DNA of 64,000 bases from Candidatus Gastranaerophilales bacterium. GTDB lineage: Bacteria > Cyanobacteriota > Vampirovibrionia > Gastranaerophilales > Gastranaerophilaceae. The stretch lies in NCBI GenBank assembly GCA_947625495.1, contig CANQOQ010000011.1:1-64000 (forward strand). Reading direction: 5' to 3'. The first letter of the stretch is position 1. Each line of letters opens with the position of its first letter. Under the pieces are notes generated by a model. The model did no database searches, was not told the origin of the DNA, and saw only the letters and a program-made list of their open reading frames with translations. Of the stretch, positions 28,136 to 39,221 are shown piece after piece. The translations under genes and the position numbers were made by a program.

Positions 28136-29031
28136 TGGCTGTTTTAAATTCACTTTTAAAAAACAGAATAATAACGGGATTCACAATAGGAGCTTTAGTT
28201 TTTGCCTGCATAATACTCGGAGGCAAATGGCTTTTGTGTTTGTTGTTATTATTCATAATTATGGCATCAAAGGAATATGTTGATATATTAAAAAACAAAG
28301 GATTTCTGCCGTTTTTTAAAGTGATTTTAATAATTTCAGTCGCAATGGTTCTGGTATCCGCATCAGGTTATGACAATTTAATTCCGGGAGTATTACTGGT
28401 AGGGGTTATAGGTTCTTTTTTAGCTGTATTATTTAGAGGAAGACAACCCTATATTGCAAATGTAGCTACTACGATATTGGGATTTTTAATAGCTTGGATG
28501 CCATGCCATGTATGTCTCATAAGGCAAATGGGGGATGATGTTTCACTGTTTAATATAACTTTTAAGCAGGGGCTTTATTTTCTGTTGTTTATATTTTTCG
28601 TTATTTTATTAACCGACATAGCTGCTTATTTTTTCGGTATAAGATTCGGAAAACATAAATTATCTCCCGTAATCAGTCCTAAAAAAACGGTAGAAGGTGC
28701 ATTGGCAGGCGGTTTCTTTGCTGTTGTAACGGGTTTAATTATCGGTAAATTAATCGGAATAAGTTTTTATCAATCATTCATTCTTAGTTTAATAATAACT
28801 GTTATGGCACAGCTCGGTGATTTATCGGAATCATTAATAAAACGTGATGCGGGAGTTAAGGACTCCGGGCATTCCCTTCCCGGGCATGGCGGCTTCTTAG
28901 ACAGAGCAGACAGCTATCTGTTCTCGGTTCCGGTTGCATATTATTATATTAAATATTTTATTCTATCGGATATTAATTTCCCGCTAATTTCCGATTTTTT
29001 AGAGAAAGTTTTACATGTTATCTCAAGCTAG
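28135..29031 (+). CDS. cdsA: Phosphatidate cytidylyltransferase
   Basis: A 298-residue polytopic inner-membrane enzyme making CDP-diacylglycerol. The CDS signature is present as SLIKRDAGVKDSGHSLPGHGG followed by FLDRADS near residues 235-262. About eight hydrophobic segments are visible. The start is GTG at 28135, overlapping the frr stop by one base. The C-terminus overlaps rnc by 17 bases. Confidence 0.96.
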   Translation: MAVLNSLLKNRIITGFTIGALVFACIILGGKWLLCLLLLFIIMASKEYVDILKNKGFLPFFKVILIISVAMVLVSASGYDNLIPGVLLVGVIGSFLAVLFRGRQPYIANVATTILGFLIAWMPCHVCLIRQMGDDVSLFNITFKQGLYFLLFIFFVILLTDIAAYFFGIRFGKHKLSPVISPKKTVEGALAGGFFAVVTGLIIGKLIGISFYQSFILSLIITVMAQLGDLSESLIKRDAGVKDSGHSLPGHGGFLDRADSYLFSVPVAYYYIKYFILSDINFPLISDFLEKVLHVISS

Positions 29032-29740
29032 AAAAAATACTATTTTAAAATTATTAACGGATTTAGACGTTCAAGTTGAAGATATTGAACTGATTGATGA
29101 AGCCCTTACCCATCCTTCTTTTAATTTTGAAGAAAACAGAGTTGCACCTGACTACGAAAGATTGGAATTTCTCGGTGATTCGGTTTTAAGATTATCCGTA
29201 AGCACTTTGTTATTTGATAAATATCCTGCTTGGGATGAAGGAAAACTCACAAAATTAAGAAGCTATCTCGTAAGTGATGAGTTTTTATCTAAAATTGCCG
29301 TTGGTATTAATTTAAATAGCTACATAAATATAGGATTGCATGAAGAAAAAGACGGAGGACGGGATAAAGAATCCATTATAGCCTGTGCTATGGAGGCTTT
29401 TCTCGGGGCATTATATAAATCTAAAGGTTTTAATTATACAAAAGATTTTATATACAAGATTTATAACAGTATTGAAATTAATTATAATGAAATTTTTATG
29501 ATATATAATTCAAAAGAACTGCTGCAGCAATACACTCAAGGCAGAAATAAAGACCTTCCCGAATACAAAATAATTAAAGAATCAGGAAGCGCACATAAGA
29601 AAATATATGAAACGGCAGTATTTTATGAAGGAAAAGAGTTGGGAAGGGGAGTATCTAAAACAAAAAAAGAAGCAGAAAAGCTTGCAGCATTAAATGCACT
29701 TAAGACTCTTAATATTTTAGGAGATGAAAATAATGAGTGA
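29015..29740 (+). CDS. rnc: Ribonuclease III
   Basis: A 241-residue double-strand-specific endoribonuclease. The catalytic signature is ERLEFLGDSVLRL (about residues 49-61); the C-terminal acidic residue is in ACAMEAFLGALY. A double-stranded RNA-binding domain covers about residues 160-232 and ends KTKKEAEKLAALNALKTL. Given the many tail-to-tail mRNA overlaps in this genome, RNase III is well placed to process antisense duplexes (inference). Confidence 0.97.
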   Translation: MLSQARKNTILKLLTDLDVQVEDIELIDEALTHPSFNFEENRVAPDYERLEFLGDSVLRLSVSTLLFDKYPAWDEGKLTKLRSYLVSDEFLSKIAVGINLNSYINIGLHEEKDGGRDKESIIACAMEAFLGALYKSKGFNYTKDFIYKIYNSIEINYNEIFMIYNSKELLQQYTQGRNKDLPEYKIIKESGSAHKKIYETAVFYEGKELGRGVSKTKKEAEKLAALNALKTLNILGDENNE

Positions 29741-30368
29741 AATAATAATAGCACCTTCAATTTTATCGGGCGATTTTGCTAACCTTGAAAAAGACATAAA
29801 AAATCTTGAAAAATCAGGTGCGGATTGGATTCATATAGATGTTATGGATGGTCACTTTGTGCCTAATCTTACAATCGGGGCACCTGTTGTAAAAGCCTTA
29901 AGAAAAGTTACTTCTATACCTTTAGATGTTCATCTTATGATTGATAACCCCGAAAAATACATACAAGATTTTATAAAGGCAGGTTCTGATATTATAACTT
30001 TTCATTATGAAGCTTCAAAAAATAATACGCTAAATCTCATAAAAGAAATTCAATCTCACGGAATAAAAGCAGGTTTATCAATAAAGCCGAAAACAAAAGT
30101 TAAAGAAATTATTCCTTTTTTAAAAATGCTGGATTTAGTATTGATAATGACGGTAGAACCGGGATTCGGCGGTCAGAAGTTTATGGATGAGTGCGCATTA
30201 AAAATAAAAGAATTAACGGACTATAAAAATCTGATAATTGAAGTAGACGGCGGAATTAACGATAAAACCGCTAAAATTTGTACAAATTATGGTGCTAACG
30301 CTCTTGTAGCAGGCAATTATGTATTTTCAAGCAGCAGTATGAAAGAAGCAATTGCTTCATTGAGGTAA
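29733..30368 (+). CDS. rpe: Ribulose-phosphate 3-epimerase
   Basis: A 211-residue TIM-barrel metalloenzyme of the pentose phosphate pathway. Motifs: APSILSGDFANLEKDI, HIDVMDGHFVPNLTIG, DVHLMI, TVEPGFGGQKFM and EVDGGIN. An in-frame ATG at 29724 would add three residues, but GGAG at 29720-29723 is better spaced for the ATG at 29733. It overlaps rnc by eight bases. Confidence 0.97.
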   Translation: MSEIIIAPSILSGDFANLEKDIKNLEKSGADWIHIDVMDGHFVPNLTIGAPVVKALRKVTSIPLDVHLMIDNPEKYIQDFIKAGSDIITFHYEASKNNTLNLIKEIQSHGIKAGLSIKPKTKVKEIIPFLKMLDLVLIMTVEPGFGGQKFMDECALKIKELTDYKNLIIEVDGGINDKTAKICTNYGANALVAGNYVFSSSSMKEAIASLR

Positions 30369-30369
30369 T

Positions 30370-31296
30370 ATGATTAAATCTGAAGGAATAGTAGAACAAC
30401 ATATACACGGAGCTTTTGGAATTGATTTTATGAAATGCAGCGTTTCAGATATTCTTGAAGTGGCAAAATATCTGACAGAAAACGGGGTATGTGCTTTTTT
30501 CCCGACCGTAATGACTGATGATTTAGAAATTATAAAAGAAAGAATTGAAATAATAAAAGAAGCGAAACAAAAACAGGATAAAAAATCAGCTCAAATTATA
30601 GGTATTCACTTAGAAGGTCCTTTTATTAACTCATTAAAATCCGGTATTCATGAAACAAAATATATTCAACCTTTAGATGCGGAAATATTTAAGAAAATAG
30701 AAGATGATATTATTAAAATTGTCACGCTTAGTCCCGAACTTGATATAACAGGTGAATTTATAAAATATTTAAAATCAAAAAATATTAAACTTTCTTTAGG
30801 GCACAGCGAGAGCAGTAATATTGAAGGAATGGACCAAATTACGCATTTATATAATGCAATGGGAACTTTTCACCACAGAAATCCTTCCGTTATTGTAAAT
30901 GCTTTAAATTCAAATGAAATTTATACAGAAATTATTGCTGATTCAATGCATGTAAATGATGAAGTATTAAAACTTACATTTAAGTATAGACCGCTTGAAA
31001 AAATTATACTTATAAGTGATGCACTTCCGTTAGCTCACAGCAGCAAAAAGGAGCATATTTTTGCAGGGCAGACAATATACAATAAAAACGGCAAGCTTGT
31101 TAACTCAGACGGAACAATTGCAGGAAGTTCCATGCTCCTTATAGATATTATTAAAAATCTTGCGGATAAAAAAATACTAAGAATAGAAGACGCAATTAAA
31201 TGCGCATCAGATAATCCGCTTAAATATCACAACATTAACAGCAATATAAATCTATATTGGAATTCAAATAATATAGAAAAGATAGAGTTTATTTAA
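30370..31296 (+). CDS. nagA: N-acetylglucosamine-6-phosphate deacetylase-like amidohydrolase
   Basis: A 308-residue metal-dependent amidohydrolase. NagA landmarks: EQHIHGAFGIDF (metal His-x-His), FPTVMT, GIHLEGPFIN (metal Glu), SLGHSES (metal His), THLYNAM (metal His), LISDALP (catalytic Asp) and DGTIAGSSM. It is shorter than E. coli NagA (382) because the N-terminal beta-sandwich is mostly missing, so it starts directly with the barrel. It probably salvages cell-wall amino sugar. It overlaps the convergent HTH gene by four bases. Confidence 0.87.
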   Translation: MIKSEGIVEQHIHGAFGIDFMKCSVSDILEVAKYLTENGVCAFFPTVMTDDLEIIKERIEIIKEAKQKQDKKSAQIIGIHLEGPFINSLKSGIHETKYIQPLDAEIFKKIEDDIIKIVTLSPELDITGEFIKYLKSKNIKLSLGHSESSNIEGMDQITHLYNAMGTFHHRNPSVIVNALNSNEIYTEIIADSMHVNDEVLKLTFKYRPLEKIILISDALPLAHSSKKEHIFAGQTIYNKNGKLVNSDGTIAGSSMLLIDIIKNLADKKILRIEDAIKCASDNPLKYHNINSNINLYWNSNNIEKIEFI

Positions 31297-31817
31297 AACA
31301 ATTGGTTATCGTTTGAAGTCTTAGCATAAAAACCAAACGGTACTTTTTTAAATGAATTAATTTCTTTTTTAAGTTTATAATTTTCTTTATTTAATTCATT
31401 AATTCTAAAGCGCATGGTTTCGTTTTCAGTTTTAACTCTGATAAGTTCCATAACAACATCGTCCATACCGTCAAGTTTTTCATCAAGGATATCAGACATT
31501 CTTTGAGTCATATTCTTTTCGATATTATTAAGCGTATCCATTAATTTAAGTACGGAAGAAGAAGAAAGAGTATTACTTCCTTGGAAAACAGTTTTTGCGG
31601 GAAGTTTAGTAACCTCTCTTTTAATAAATTTAGCATTGGAAAGAGCTTTAGCATCATCTTGAGTAAAGTATGTAAGACCTTTTTCATTTCTTTTAAGCTT
31701 AATATCAGCAGCTTTGCATAATTGTTGAATTTGAGAATTATCCATGCCTAACATTTCACGTATCTCTTTAGGCGTATAATTTTTATTTTCACTTTTTTCC
31801 GCTGTAGAAGCACTCAT
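31293..31817 (-). CDS. HTH (MerR-like) protein with C-terminal coiled coil
   Basis: A 174-residue protein. Residues about 15-75 look like a MerR-type winged helix (YTPKEIREMLGM, then IQQLCKAADIKLKRN, LTYFTQDDAKALSNA). A linker rich in Ser follows, then a long helix/coiled coil (about residues 105-155, including ETMRFRINELNKENYKLKKEI). An upstream ATG at 31832 is in frame, but GAGGGGA lies directly before the ATG at 31817, which is chosen. It may be a transcription regulator or a nucleoid or division-associated DNA-binding protein; target unknown. Transcribed divergently from manC. Confidence 0.72.
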   Translation of the reverse strand: MSASTAEKSENKNYTPKEIREMLGMDNSQIQQLCKAADIKLKRNEKGLTYFTQDDAKALSNAKFIKREVTKLPAKTVFQGSNTLSSSSVLKLMDTLNNIEKNMTQRMSDILDEKLDGMDDVVMELIRVKTENETMRFRINELNKENYKLKKEINSFKKVPFGFYAKTSNDNQLF

Positions 31818-31918
31818 AAAAAATCCCCTCAACTAAGCATAATATCGCTAAGATTATTATATATTGTTTTTTATTTATTTGTCTAAGTTGTAAAAGTATC
31901 TTTACATATCTTTTCATT

Positions 31919-31947
31919 TTGTCATTAAAATTATTAGGATATACAAT
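31919..31947 (+). promoter_or_regulatory. Sigma-70 promoter of manC
   Basis: TTGTCA (31919-31924), 17-base spacer, TACAAT (31942-31947), 33 bases before the manC ATG. CTCGGAGAAAT provides the ribosome binding site. It is among the best promoters in the window. Confidence 0.8.
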
Positions 31948-31980
31948 TAAAAAGACAAAGTTTTTACTCGGAGAAATTAC

Positions 31981-33366
31981 ATGAAGTGCATATTGCTTGT
32001 AGGGGGAAATGGTGAAAGGTTATGGCCTGTTTCCAGAGATTTATATCCAAAATCACTACTAAAATTGAACGGTTCTGATTCACTTTTTATGAATACTTAT
32101 AATTTAGCTAAGGAAATATCAAGTGAAAAAAATATAATTACAATAACAAATATAAAACAATTATCGGATATAAATTTGCAGCTAAATAAAAATAACAGTT
32201 CATCAATTGTACTGTCAGAGCCCATGTCTAAAAATACAGCACCCGCTGTTGCTTCTGTATTAAATTATTTAGAAGATACAAAAGATGAAATATTAGTTAT
32301 CCTGCCCGTTGATTTTACGATTGAAGATAAAGATATATTCAAACAAACAATAAAAAAAGCTGTTGAAACCGCAAAATCTGATTATATTGTTGCACTTGGC
32401 GTAAAACCTTTATATCCGGAATCCGGCTACGGGTATATACAAGCTAAAGAAAAAATTAAAAACGCCAGAAAAATAGTTAAATTTATTGAAAAACCTTCTG
32501 ACGAAGAAATTGAAAAGTATTATAACAATAAAGATTATTTCTGGAATTGCGGAATTTATGTCGCCAAAGCATCAGTTTTAACAAGTGCTTTTAATAAATA
32601 TGCAAAAGAAATAATTTCAGGCATGTCTATTGATATGTTTGATGAGAATAATAAGATAAAATATGAATATTATGAAAAATTACCGTCTATATCAATAGAT
32701 TATGCAATTATGGAAAAAACCGACAAACTGGCATTTATTGAATTAGAAACAAATTGGTATGATTTTGGCTCTTGGCAATCAATATACAACAATAAAGAAA
32801 AAGATAATAAAAATAATGTTATCCAAGGAAATGTTGTATTAGACAAAGTACAAGATTCATTTATATATTCATCAAAAGAGCTTGTGGCAGTTTCGGGTAT
32901 GAAAAATACTGTTGTTATAGAAACGGAAGATGCAGTACTCGTTTGCGACAAAGACAAAGCAAAAAATATAAATAAACTGGTAAAAGAATTAAAAAATAAA
33001 CACAGTGAAGCAACTCATGTACATAAGACGGTATTCAGACCTTGGGGATTTTATACCTGTTTAAATGAAGGAAAGGGCTGGCTTACAAAAATAATAACAG
33101 TTTCCCCCGGACATAAATTATCGCTTCAATCGCACAATCATCGTTCGGAGCACTGGGTTGTTCTGGAAGGAAATGCAACCGTTGTTCTTAATGAAAAAAA
33201 ATATACACTGCATAAAAGGCAAAGCATAAATATACCATTACAAGCAAAGCATTCATTACAAAATCATTCAAAAGAGCCTTTAAAAATTTTAGAGGTGCAG
33301 AAGGGCAGCTATATTTCAGAGGATGATATTGTAAGATATGAAGATATGTACGGAAGAATAAAATAG
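31981..33366 (+). CDS. manC: Mannose-1-phosphate guanylyltransferase / mannose-6-phosphate isomerase
   Basis: A 461-residue type II (bifunctional) enzyme. The N-terminal pyrophosphorylase motif is LVGGNGERLWPVSRDLYPKS (residues 5-24); EKP appears in KFIEKPS. The C-terminal cupin domain, from about residue 345, carries FRPWGFYTCL, SLQSHNHRSEHWVVLEG and the metal-binding His residues of a type II phosphomannose isomerase. It makes GDP-mannose, the substrate of the Gmd at 60916 and of the polyprenyl-P-mannose-type transferase at 39352. It has its own promoter. Confidence 0.94.
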   Translation: MKCILLVGGNGERLWPVSRDLYPKSLLKLNGSDSLFMNTYNLAKEISSEKNIITITNIKQLSDINLQLNKNNSSSIVLSEPMSKNTAPAVASVLNYLEDTKDEILVILPVDFTIEDKDIFKQTIKKAVETAKSDYIVALGVKPLYPESGYGYIQAKEKIKNARKIVKFIEKPSDEEIEKYYNNKDYFWNCGIYVAKASVLTSAFNKYAKEIISGMSIDMFDENNKIKYEYYEKLPSISIDYAIMEKTDKLAFIELETNWYDFGSWQSIYNNKEKDNKNNVIQGNVVLDKVQDSFIYSSKELVAVSGMKNTVVIETEDAVLVCDKDKAKNINKLVKELKNKHSEATHVHKTVFRPWGFYTCLNEGKGWLTKIITVSPGHKLSLQSHNHRSEHWVVLEGNATVVLNEKKYTLHKRQSINIPLQAKHSLQNHSKEPLKILEVQKGSYISEDDIVRYEDMYGRIK

Positions 33367-33396
33367 CATTACATACTTAAATTAGAAATTTAATGG

Positions 33397-33402
33397 TATA
33401 AT
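33397..33402 (+). promoter_or_regulatory. -10 element for ftsH
   Basis: TATAAT at 33397-33402 in the 70-base gap between manC and ftsH, 34 bases before the ftsH ATG; AAAGGAATT is the RBS. No strong -35 is seen. Confidence 0.5.
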
Positions 33403-33436
33403 TTCTATATTAGACAATGCTTATAAAGGAATTAAA

Positions 33437-35308
33437 ATGAATAAAAATCAAACAACGGGAATATGGCTGATAGTAGGTATTCTGGTAATAGCGTTAGCCT
33501 CAATGCTTTTTGCAGGACCTACAACATCTACAAAAATACTTTCATATACTGAATTTCTTGAAAAAGTAAAAAAATCGGAAATAAAAGAAGTTGTAATAGA
33601 AAATGACACGGCAACGGCAGTTCCTTATGATGAGGATATAAAAACAAATATAGACGGAAAAGAAACCGTTACCGCATCATTAAGATACAGAGTTAATCTT
33701 CCCGCTAACGATACTTCCTTATATCCAATGTTAGAACAAAATAATGTTAATGTTGAAATAAAAAAATCAAATGAGACTTCATCAATAATGGGAATAATGG
33801 GAACAGCATTTCCTATTCTGTTAATTATTGTATTTTTCATAATTTTGGCAAAAATAATACAAACCGGCGGTTCTCAAGCATTGTCGTTCGGAAAGAGCAA
33901 AGCCAAAATGATGCTTGACAGCAAAGTTAAAACAACATTTAAAGATGTTGCAGGTATTGATGAAGAAAAACAGGAACTTGAAGAAATAGTAGATTTTTTA
34001 AAGAACGGAGAAAAATACTTAAAGCTTGGTGCAAAAATACCTAAAGGCGTGCTTCTGGTGGGTGCACCCGGAACAGGTAAAACACTTATGGCAAAAGCTG
34101 TTGCCGGTGAAGCAGGCGTTCCGTTCTTTTCAATAAGCGGTTCTGATTTCGTTGAGATGTTCGTAGGTGTTGGTGCATCAAGAGTCAGAGATTTATTTGA
34201 ACAGGCAAAAAAGCATCAGCCTTGCATAGTATTTATTGATGAAATAGATGCAGTCGGAAGACAAAGGGGTGCAGGTTTAGGCGGAGGCCACGATGAAAGA
34301 GAGCAGACTCTAAACCAGCTTCTTGTTGAAATGGACGGTTTTGACGGAAATACAAACATTATAATTCTGGCAGCTACAAACAGACCCGACATCTTAGATA
34401 ATGCTCTATTGCGTCCCGGAAGATTTGACAGACAAATTATGGTAAGTCTGCCCGATGTTAAAGGCAGAGAAAAAATTCTTGCGGTTCACGCTAAAGGAAA
34501 ACCGCTTGACAAAGACGTTGATTTAAAAGTATTGGCAAAACGCACACCGGGATTTACGGGTGCTGACCTTCAAAGCCTTTTAAATGAATCCGCTCTTTTG
34601 GCTGCAAGAAGAAATAAAAACGTTATTAATATGTCTGAAATTGATGATGCAATAGATAGGGTCATTGCGGGTATTGAAAAGAAAAGCAAAGTTATGACTG
34701 ATGAGGATAAAGAAATAACTTCATACCATGAAGTCGGTCACGCTCTGTTAGCAAAACTGCTTAAAGATTGTGATGAACTTCATAAGGTCACTATTATACC
34801 GAGAGGCTATGCTCTTGGTATTACATGGACAAAACCCGAAGACAACAAAGTACATGTCAGCAAGGCAAAACTTTTAGACCAAATTACAATGACTTTAGGC
34901 GGCAGAGCTGCTGAAGAAATAGTTTACGGTATTGATAAAATATCAACGGGCGCTTCATCAGATTTAGAAAAGGTAACTGAGACTGCAAGAAAAATGGTTA
35001 CTCAGTGGGGAATGTCCGAAAAAATGGGAACTATGACATACGGTAAATCTCAAGAACACGTATTTATGGGCAGAGATTTCGGTACAACAAGAGATTTCTC
35101 GGAAGAATTTGCTGCTGATATAGACAGTGAAGTTAAAAAAATAATAGATGACAGATATCAAACAGCAAAACAGCTTCTCAGTGATAACAGAGATTTACTT
35201 GAAGCTATATCAAAAGAACTTCTTGAAAAAGAAACTCTTGACGATAACGACGTTACAAATATTATTATAAAGGTTAAAGGCGAAGATTTTAATGACAGGA
35301 TATGCTAA
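33437..35308 (+). CDS. ftsH: ATP-dependent zinc metalloprotease FtsH
   Basis: A 623-residue membrane AAA+ protease. Two membrane segments flank a periplasmic domain (residues 8-27 and about 117-137). The AAA domain has Walker A GAPGTGKT, Walker [13 protein letters not shown] and the second region of homology [20 protein letters not shown]. The peptidase zinc site is HEVGHAL, HExxH type. It degrades misfolded membrane proteins and short-lived regulators. Its stop overlaps the uvrB stop by four bases. Confidence 0.98.
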   Translation: MNKNQTTGIWLIVGILVIALASMLFAGPTTSTKILSYTEFLEKVKKSEIKEVVIENDTATAVPYDEDIKTNIDGKETVTASLRYRVNLPANDTSLYPMLEQNNVNVEIKKSNETSSIMGIMGTAFPILLIIVFFIILAKIIQTGGSQALSFGKSKAKMMLDSKVKTTFKDVAGIDEEKQELEEIVDFLKNGEKYLKLGAKIPKGVLLVGAPGTGKTLMAKAVAGEAGVPFFSISGSDFVEMFVGVGASRVRDLFEQAKKHQPCIVFIDEIDAVGRQRGAGLGGGHDEREQTLNQLLVEMDGFDGNTNIIILAATNRPDILDNALLRPGRFDRQIMVSLPDVKGREKILAVHAKGKPLDKDVDLKVLAKRTPGFTGADLQSLLNESALLAARRNKNVINMSEIDDAIDRVIAGIEKKSKVMTDEDKEITSYHEVGHALLAKLLKDCDELHKVTIIPRGYALGITWTKPEDNKVHVSKAKLLDQITMTLGGRAAEEIVYGIDKISTGASSDLEKVTETARKMVTQWGMSEKMGTMTYGKSQEHVFMGRDFGTTRDFSEEFAADIDSEVKKIIDDRYQTAKQLLSDNRDLLEAISKELLEKETLDDNDVTNIIIKVKGEDFNDRIC

Positions 35309-37290
35309 AAAGTCATATTCCTTAACTTTTTAATCTGATTTCTTATTTCGGCAGCCCGTTCAAAATCAAGAATAGAGGCTGCTTTTTTCATCGCTTTTTC
35401 TAAATTATCAAGAAGTTTAGGCAAGTCTTTTTCCGTTATGTTGTTCTCAACCATTTCTTCTGCAACAATATCTTCAATATTTCTGTAGCTTGCAACAAGC
35501 TGAAGAAGATTGTTTTCAATGGGTTTCTTAATGGTTTGAGGTGTTATATTATGTATTTTATTGTATTCAAGCTGGAGTTTTCTTCTTCTCTCCGTTTCTT
35601 TAATAGCTTTATCCATACTGTCTGTTATTTTATCGGCATACATAATGACTTTGGAACATACGTTTCTCGCTGCACGTCCTATTGTCTGTATTAAACTTGT
35701 TTCTGACCTTAAGAAGCCTTCTTTATCGGCATCCATTATGGCTACAAGAGATACTTCAGGTATATCAAGCCCCTCTCTTAAAAGGTTTACACCGACTAAG
35801 ACATCAAAAACCCCCAGCCTTAAATCTCTAAGAATTTCAACACGCTCTATAGAAGTTATTTCACTGTGCAGATATCTTACTCTTATTCCCAATTGCCTCA
35901 AGTAATCAGTTAAGTCTTCCGCCATTTTTTTAGTCAAAGTTGTAGTAAGCACTCTTTCTTTTTTATCAGTTGTCTTTTTGATTTCGCTTATTAAGTCATC
36001 CACCTGATTCAAAGTAGGACGTACAAAAATTTCAGGGTCAACAAGCCCCGTCGGCCTTATTATCTGTTCAACCAATTGGGATGATGTTGTGCGTTCAAAT
36101 TCAGAAGGAGTAGCTGAAACATATATCTTCTGCCCGACTTTAGACCAAAATTCTTCTATTTTTAAAGGTCTGTTATCTTTAGCGCTCGGAAGCCTGAATC
36201 CATAGTCCACAAGTACTGTTTTTCTTGCCTGATCTCCATTATACATCGCTTTTAACTGCGGTATGGAAACGTGTGATTCATCTATAACAAGAAGAAAATC
36301 ATCATTGAAATAGTCAAGCAAAGTAGCAGGCGCACTGCCTTTTGGACGTCTTTCTATTATTCGTGAATAATTTTCTATCCCGCTGCAATATCCCATTTCT
36401 TTTATCATTTCGATATCATAATTTGTTCTCTGCGCTATTCTTTGAGCTTCTATAAGTTTATTTTCAAACTCAAATTTTCTGACCTGTTCATTTAATTCCT
36501 GCCTTATTAATCTTATGGTTTCTTCTTTATCTTCATCACCCGAAATATAGTGAACGGCAGGAAAAATAACCGTTGTATTTAAATCTTCTATTATCTCGCC
36601 CGAAACAGGATTAATCCTTGAAATCTTTTCAACTTCATCCCCAAATAAATAAATTCTCGTAACCATTTTTTCATAGGCAGGCATGATTTCAATAATATCG
36701 CCTCTGGGTCTAAAAGTGGAGCGCTCAAGCTCTAAATCATTTCTTGTATACTGAATATCAACAAGCGCTCTTAAAAAAGCGTTTCTGTCTATTTCGTCAC
36801 CAACCTCTATTTTCAAAGCACCTTTAAAATATTCTTCAGGCAAGCCTAAACCGTAAATACAGCTTACTGAAGCAACCACAATAACATCATTTCTTTCATA
36901 CAAACTTCTTGTTGTATTGTGCCTTAATCTGTCGATTTCATCATTTATTGTAGCTGACTTTTCAATATATGTATCACTTCTCGGAATATATGCCTCAGGC
37001 TGGTAGTAATCATAATAGGAAATAAAATATTCAACTGCATTATTGGGAAAAAGTTCTTTAAATTCATTATATAATTGAGCCGCAAGAGTTTTATTATGTG
37101 CGATAACAAGAGTCTGCTTCTGCATTTTCTCAATAACATTTGCAATTGTATAAGTTTTCCCTGACCCTGTAATCCCTAACAGTGTCTGAGAGTCATATCC
37201 TTTTTTTAAACCGTCAACAAGCTGTTCAATAGCCTTTGGCTGGTCTCCCGAAGGTTTATATTTTGATACTATCTCAAATTGTTTCTCCAT
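35305..37290 (-). CDS. uvrB: Excinuclease ABC subunit B
   Basis: A 661-residue damage-recognition helicase of nucleotide excision repair. The Walker A is GITGSGKT (about residue 43), the beta-hairpin region contains [12 protein letters not shown], and motif VI is QTIGRAARN. The C-terminal UvrC-binding coiled-coil domain (about residues 620-660) is intact. No clear SOS/LexA box can be recognised in the 112 bases upstream. Divergent from the TPR gene. Confidence 0.98.
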   Translation of the reverse strand: MEKQFEIVSKYKPSGDQPKAIEQLVDGLKKGYDSQTLLGITGSGKTYTIANVIEKMQKQTLVIAHNKTLAAQLYNEFKELFPNNAVEYFISYYDYYQPEAYIPRSDTYIEKSATINDEIDRLRHNTTRSLYERNDVIVVASVSCIYGLGLPEEYFKGALKIEVGDEIDRNAFLRALVDIQYTRNDLELERSTFRPRGDIIEIMPAYEKMVTRIYLFGDEVEKISRINPVSGEIIEDLNTTVIFPAVHYISGDEDKEETIRLIRQELNEQVRKFEFENKLIEAQRIAQRTNYDIEMIKEMGYCSGIENYSRIIERRPKGSAPATLLDYFNDDFLLVIDESHVSIPQLKAMYNGDQARKTVLVDYGFRLPSAKDNRPLKIEEFWSKVGQKIYVSATPSEFERTTSSQLVEQIIRPTGLVDPEIFVRPTLNQVDDLISEIKKTTDKKERVLTTTLTKKMAEDLTDYLRQLGIRVRYLHSEITSIERVEILRDLRLGVFDVLVGVNLLREGLDIPEVSLVAIMDADKEGFLRSETSLIQTIGRAARNVCSKVIMYADKITDSMDKAIKETERRRKLQLEYNKIHNITPQTIKKPIENNLLQLVASYRNIEDIVAEEMVENNITEKDLPKLLDNLEKAMKKAASILDFERAAEIRNQIKKLRNMTF

Positions 37291-37390
37291 AATATTATTT
37301 TATATTAATTTATTTTTATTTTAAATAAATTAATCAAATCATTTATCTTTTTGATTAATAAACTTTCTTTACTAATTTATTCATTAAAAA

Positions 37391-37396
37391 TATAAT
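37391..37396 (+). promoter_or_regulatory. TATAAT box six bases before the TPR gene start (leaderless)
   Basis: Perfect TATAAT at 37391-37396, then GGTTAT, then ATG at 37403. With normal spacing, transcription would begin at or next to the start codon, leaving no leader. No ribosome binding site is seen. The same geometry occurs at 45857/45880 and 58833. Confidence 0.6.
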
Positions 37397-37402
37397 GGTT
37401 AT

Positions 37403-39169
37403 ATGAATGACATAAGAGAATATTTGAAAAAAGCATTTGAGTTAAAGGCAGAAGGTTTATACAAAGAAGCATTGGATTATCTATATAAAGCTTTTGCAAT
37501 AGATAATTCAAGCATAGAAATAATGAGTGAATTGGCTTTTCTTTATACCAAGTTAAAGCAATATGAAAGAGCATCTAATTTTTATGAACAAATCCTTGAA
37601 TCCCACTCAAATGATGATAAAACAATATATAACTATGCACTTTTATGTAAACAAAATAAAGATTTAAACAAAGCAAAAGAACTATTAATTAAACTTTTCA
37701 ATAAAGAATTTGAACTTATAAAAATTAGTGAAACCTTATTTAATATCCTATATGAACAAAACAGTTTTGAAGAAATAATTGAATTATATTTAAAAAAAGC
37801 AAACAAACTTAAATCAGCAATTTTATATTATTATATAGCGCAGGCATATTCAAAAAACGGGCAGGAATCCATTGCTCAAGAATTTTTCAAAAAATCGTTT
37901 GAAGCAGATGAAAATAATATAGAATCAGGCTGTAAAATAGCCCAAATGCTTATAGAACAAGAAAAATATCAAGAGGCAGAATCTATACTTAAAAAATTAC
38001 TCAAACATTCGGAAAATGATAAAATTTATTTTCTTTTTGCAGAAATTTATTCCGTTAAATCCGATGTTGAAAATGCAATGAAATACTATAGTATGGCTAT
38101 CAGACTGAACGATAAAAACCCGCAATACTTTTATAAATTAGGTATTATATATTCGCTTAAAGGTTTTCTTAAAGAGGCACAGGATATGTTTAAAAGAGCA
38201 GTCGATATAGAACATGATAACCTTTTATATAACTACACTCTTGCTTATTCATATTTTGTTAATAACGAATTAAACTATGCACAAAAAATAATAAATTATA
38301 TATTGGTATTAAACAATGAATACCTGCCTGCATTAGCTCTGCAGTTAATAATTTCAACAGAACAAAATGATATATCTTCTGCAAAAAAAACGGCAGAATC
38401 AATATTAAACCGTTCGGATAAAGATGATTATACATATTATGCCATTTCAAAATACTATTTAAAATTAAATTTATATAATAAAGCTTATGATAATATAATA
38501 AAAGCTGTTAACCACACCCCCGGCTCAATTGAATATAATTATGAATTTGCAAAATGCTGTTATAAATTAAAAGACTATAAAAAAGCTCTGGATACTTGTA
38601 ACTACATAAATACATTGAATAATAAATTTATAAATTCTTATATCCTTTCGGCTAAAATTTATTATGAACAAGAAAACTATAATCAAGCTCAATTAAATAT
38701 AAAAAAAGTTTTAAACCTTGATATTAATATGGCAGAAGCATATTTTATAAAAGGAAATATTGAACAAAAATTATTAAAATTAAAAGAAGCTGAAGAAAGT
38801 TACAAAACAGCAATTTCCATTTCACCAAATAATCATTTATATTATGCTTCATTAGGACAGCTTTATTATGACAGCCAAGACTACAAGAGTGCTTATCTGT
38901 ATTATAAAGAAGCTGCTGACATAGATGTTATAAATCCCGAATATAAATATTTTATGGCAAAATGTTCTGAATATAATGATGATTCTGAAAATGCTCTTGT
39001 TAATTATTCGTTTGTAAAAAGACTGGCACCATATAATGAAAATTATTTGTCTGAGTATATAAAGTATTTATGCAAACTGGGGAAAAAGAAACAGGCATTA
39101 AAAATAATAAAATCATCATCGAAATATTTTGAAAATACCGTTATAGCGAGATTAAGAACTATAGTATAA
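37403..39169 (+). CDS. Tetratricopeptide repeat protein
   Basis: A 588-residue protein built almost entirely of TPR-type helix pairs, about fourteen by eye (repeated A-x-x-x-Y/F-x-x-A and L-G/Y-x-x-Y patterns, such as KEALDYLYKAFAIDNSS and KEAEESYKTAISISPNN). No signal peptide or catalytic domain is seen, so a cytoplasmic scaffold is likely. There is no obvious partner beside it; a tRNA gene follows. The start lies six bases after a perfect TATAAT box; a second in-frame ATG is four bases further on but out of frame. Confidence 0.88.
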   Translation: MNDIREYLKKAFELKAEGLYKEALDYLYKAFAIDNSSIEIMSELAFLYTKLKQYERASNFYEQILESHSNDDKTIYNYALLCKQNKDLNKAKELLIKLFNKEFELIKISETLFNILYEQNSFEEIIELYLKKANKLKSAILYYYIAQAYSKNGQESIAQEFFKKSFEADENNIESGCKIAQMLIEQEKYQEAESILKKLLKHSENDKIYFLFAEIYSVKSDVENAMKYYSMAIRLNDKNPQYFYKLGIIYSLKGFLKEAQDMFKRAVDIEHDNLLYNYTLAYSYFVNNELNYAQKIINYILVLNNEYLPALALQLIISTEQNDISSAKKTAESILNRSDKDDYTYYAISKYYLKLNLYNKAYDNIIKAVNHTPGSIEYNYEFAKCCYKLKDYKKALDTCNYINTLNNKFINSYILSAKIYYEQENYNQAQLNIKKVLNLDINMAEAYFIKGNIEQKLLKLKEAEESYKTAISISPNNHLYYASLGQLYYDSQDYKSAYLYYKEAADIDVINPEYKYFMAKCSEYNDDSENALVNYSFVKRLAPYNENYLSEYIKYLCKLGKKKQALKIIKSSSKYFENTVIARLRTIV

Positions 39170-39221
39170 AAATAAATGTTGATTTTTTTTTATGACATGA
39201 TATTATGAGTAAGTAATCCGA

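Noticed and set aside
37291-37402. SOS (LexA) operator before uvrB
   Set aside because: The gap is AT-rich with several short palindromes such as ATTTATTTTAAATAAAT, but nothing matches a known LexA box convincingly.
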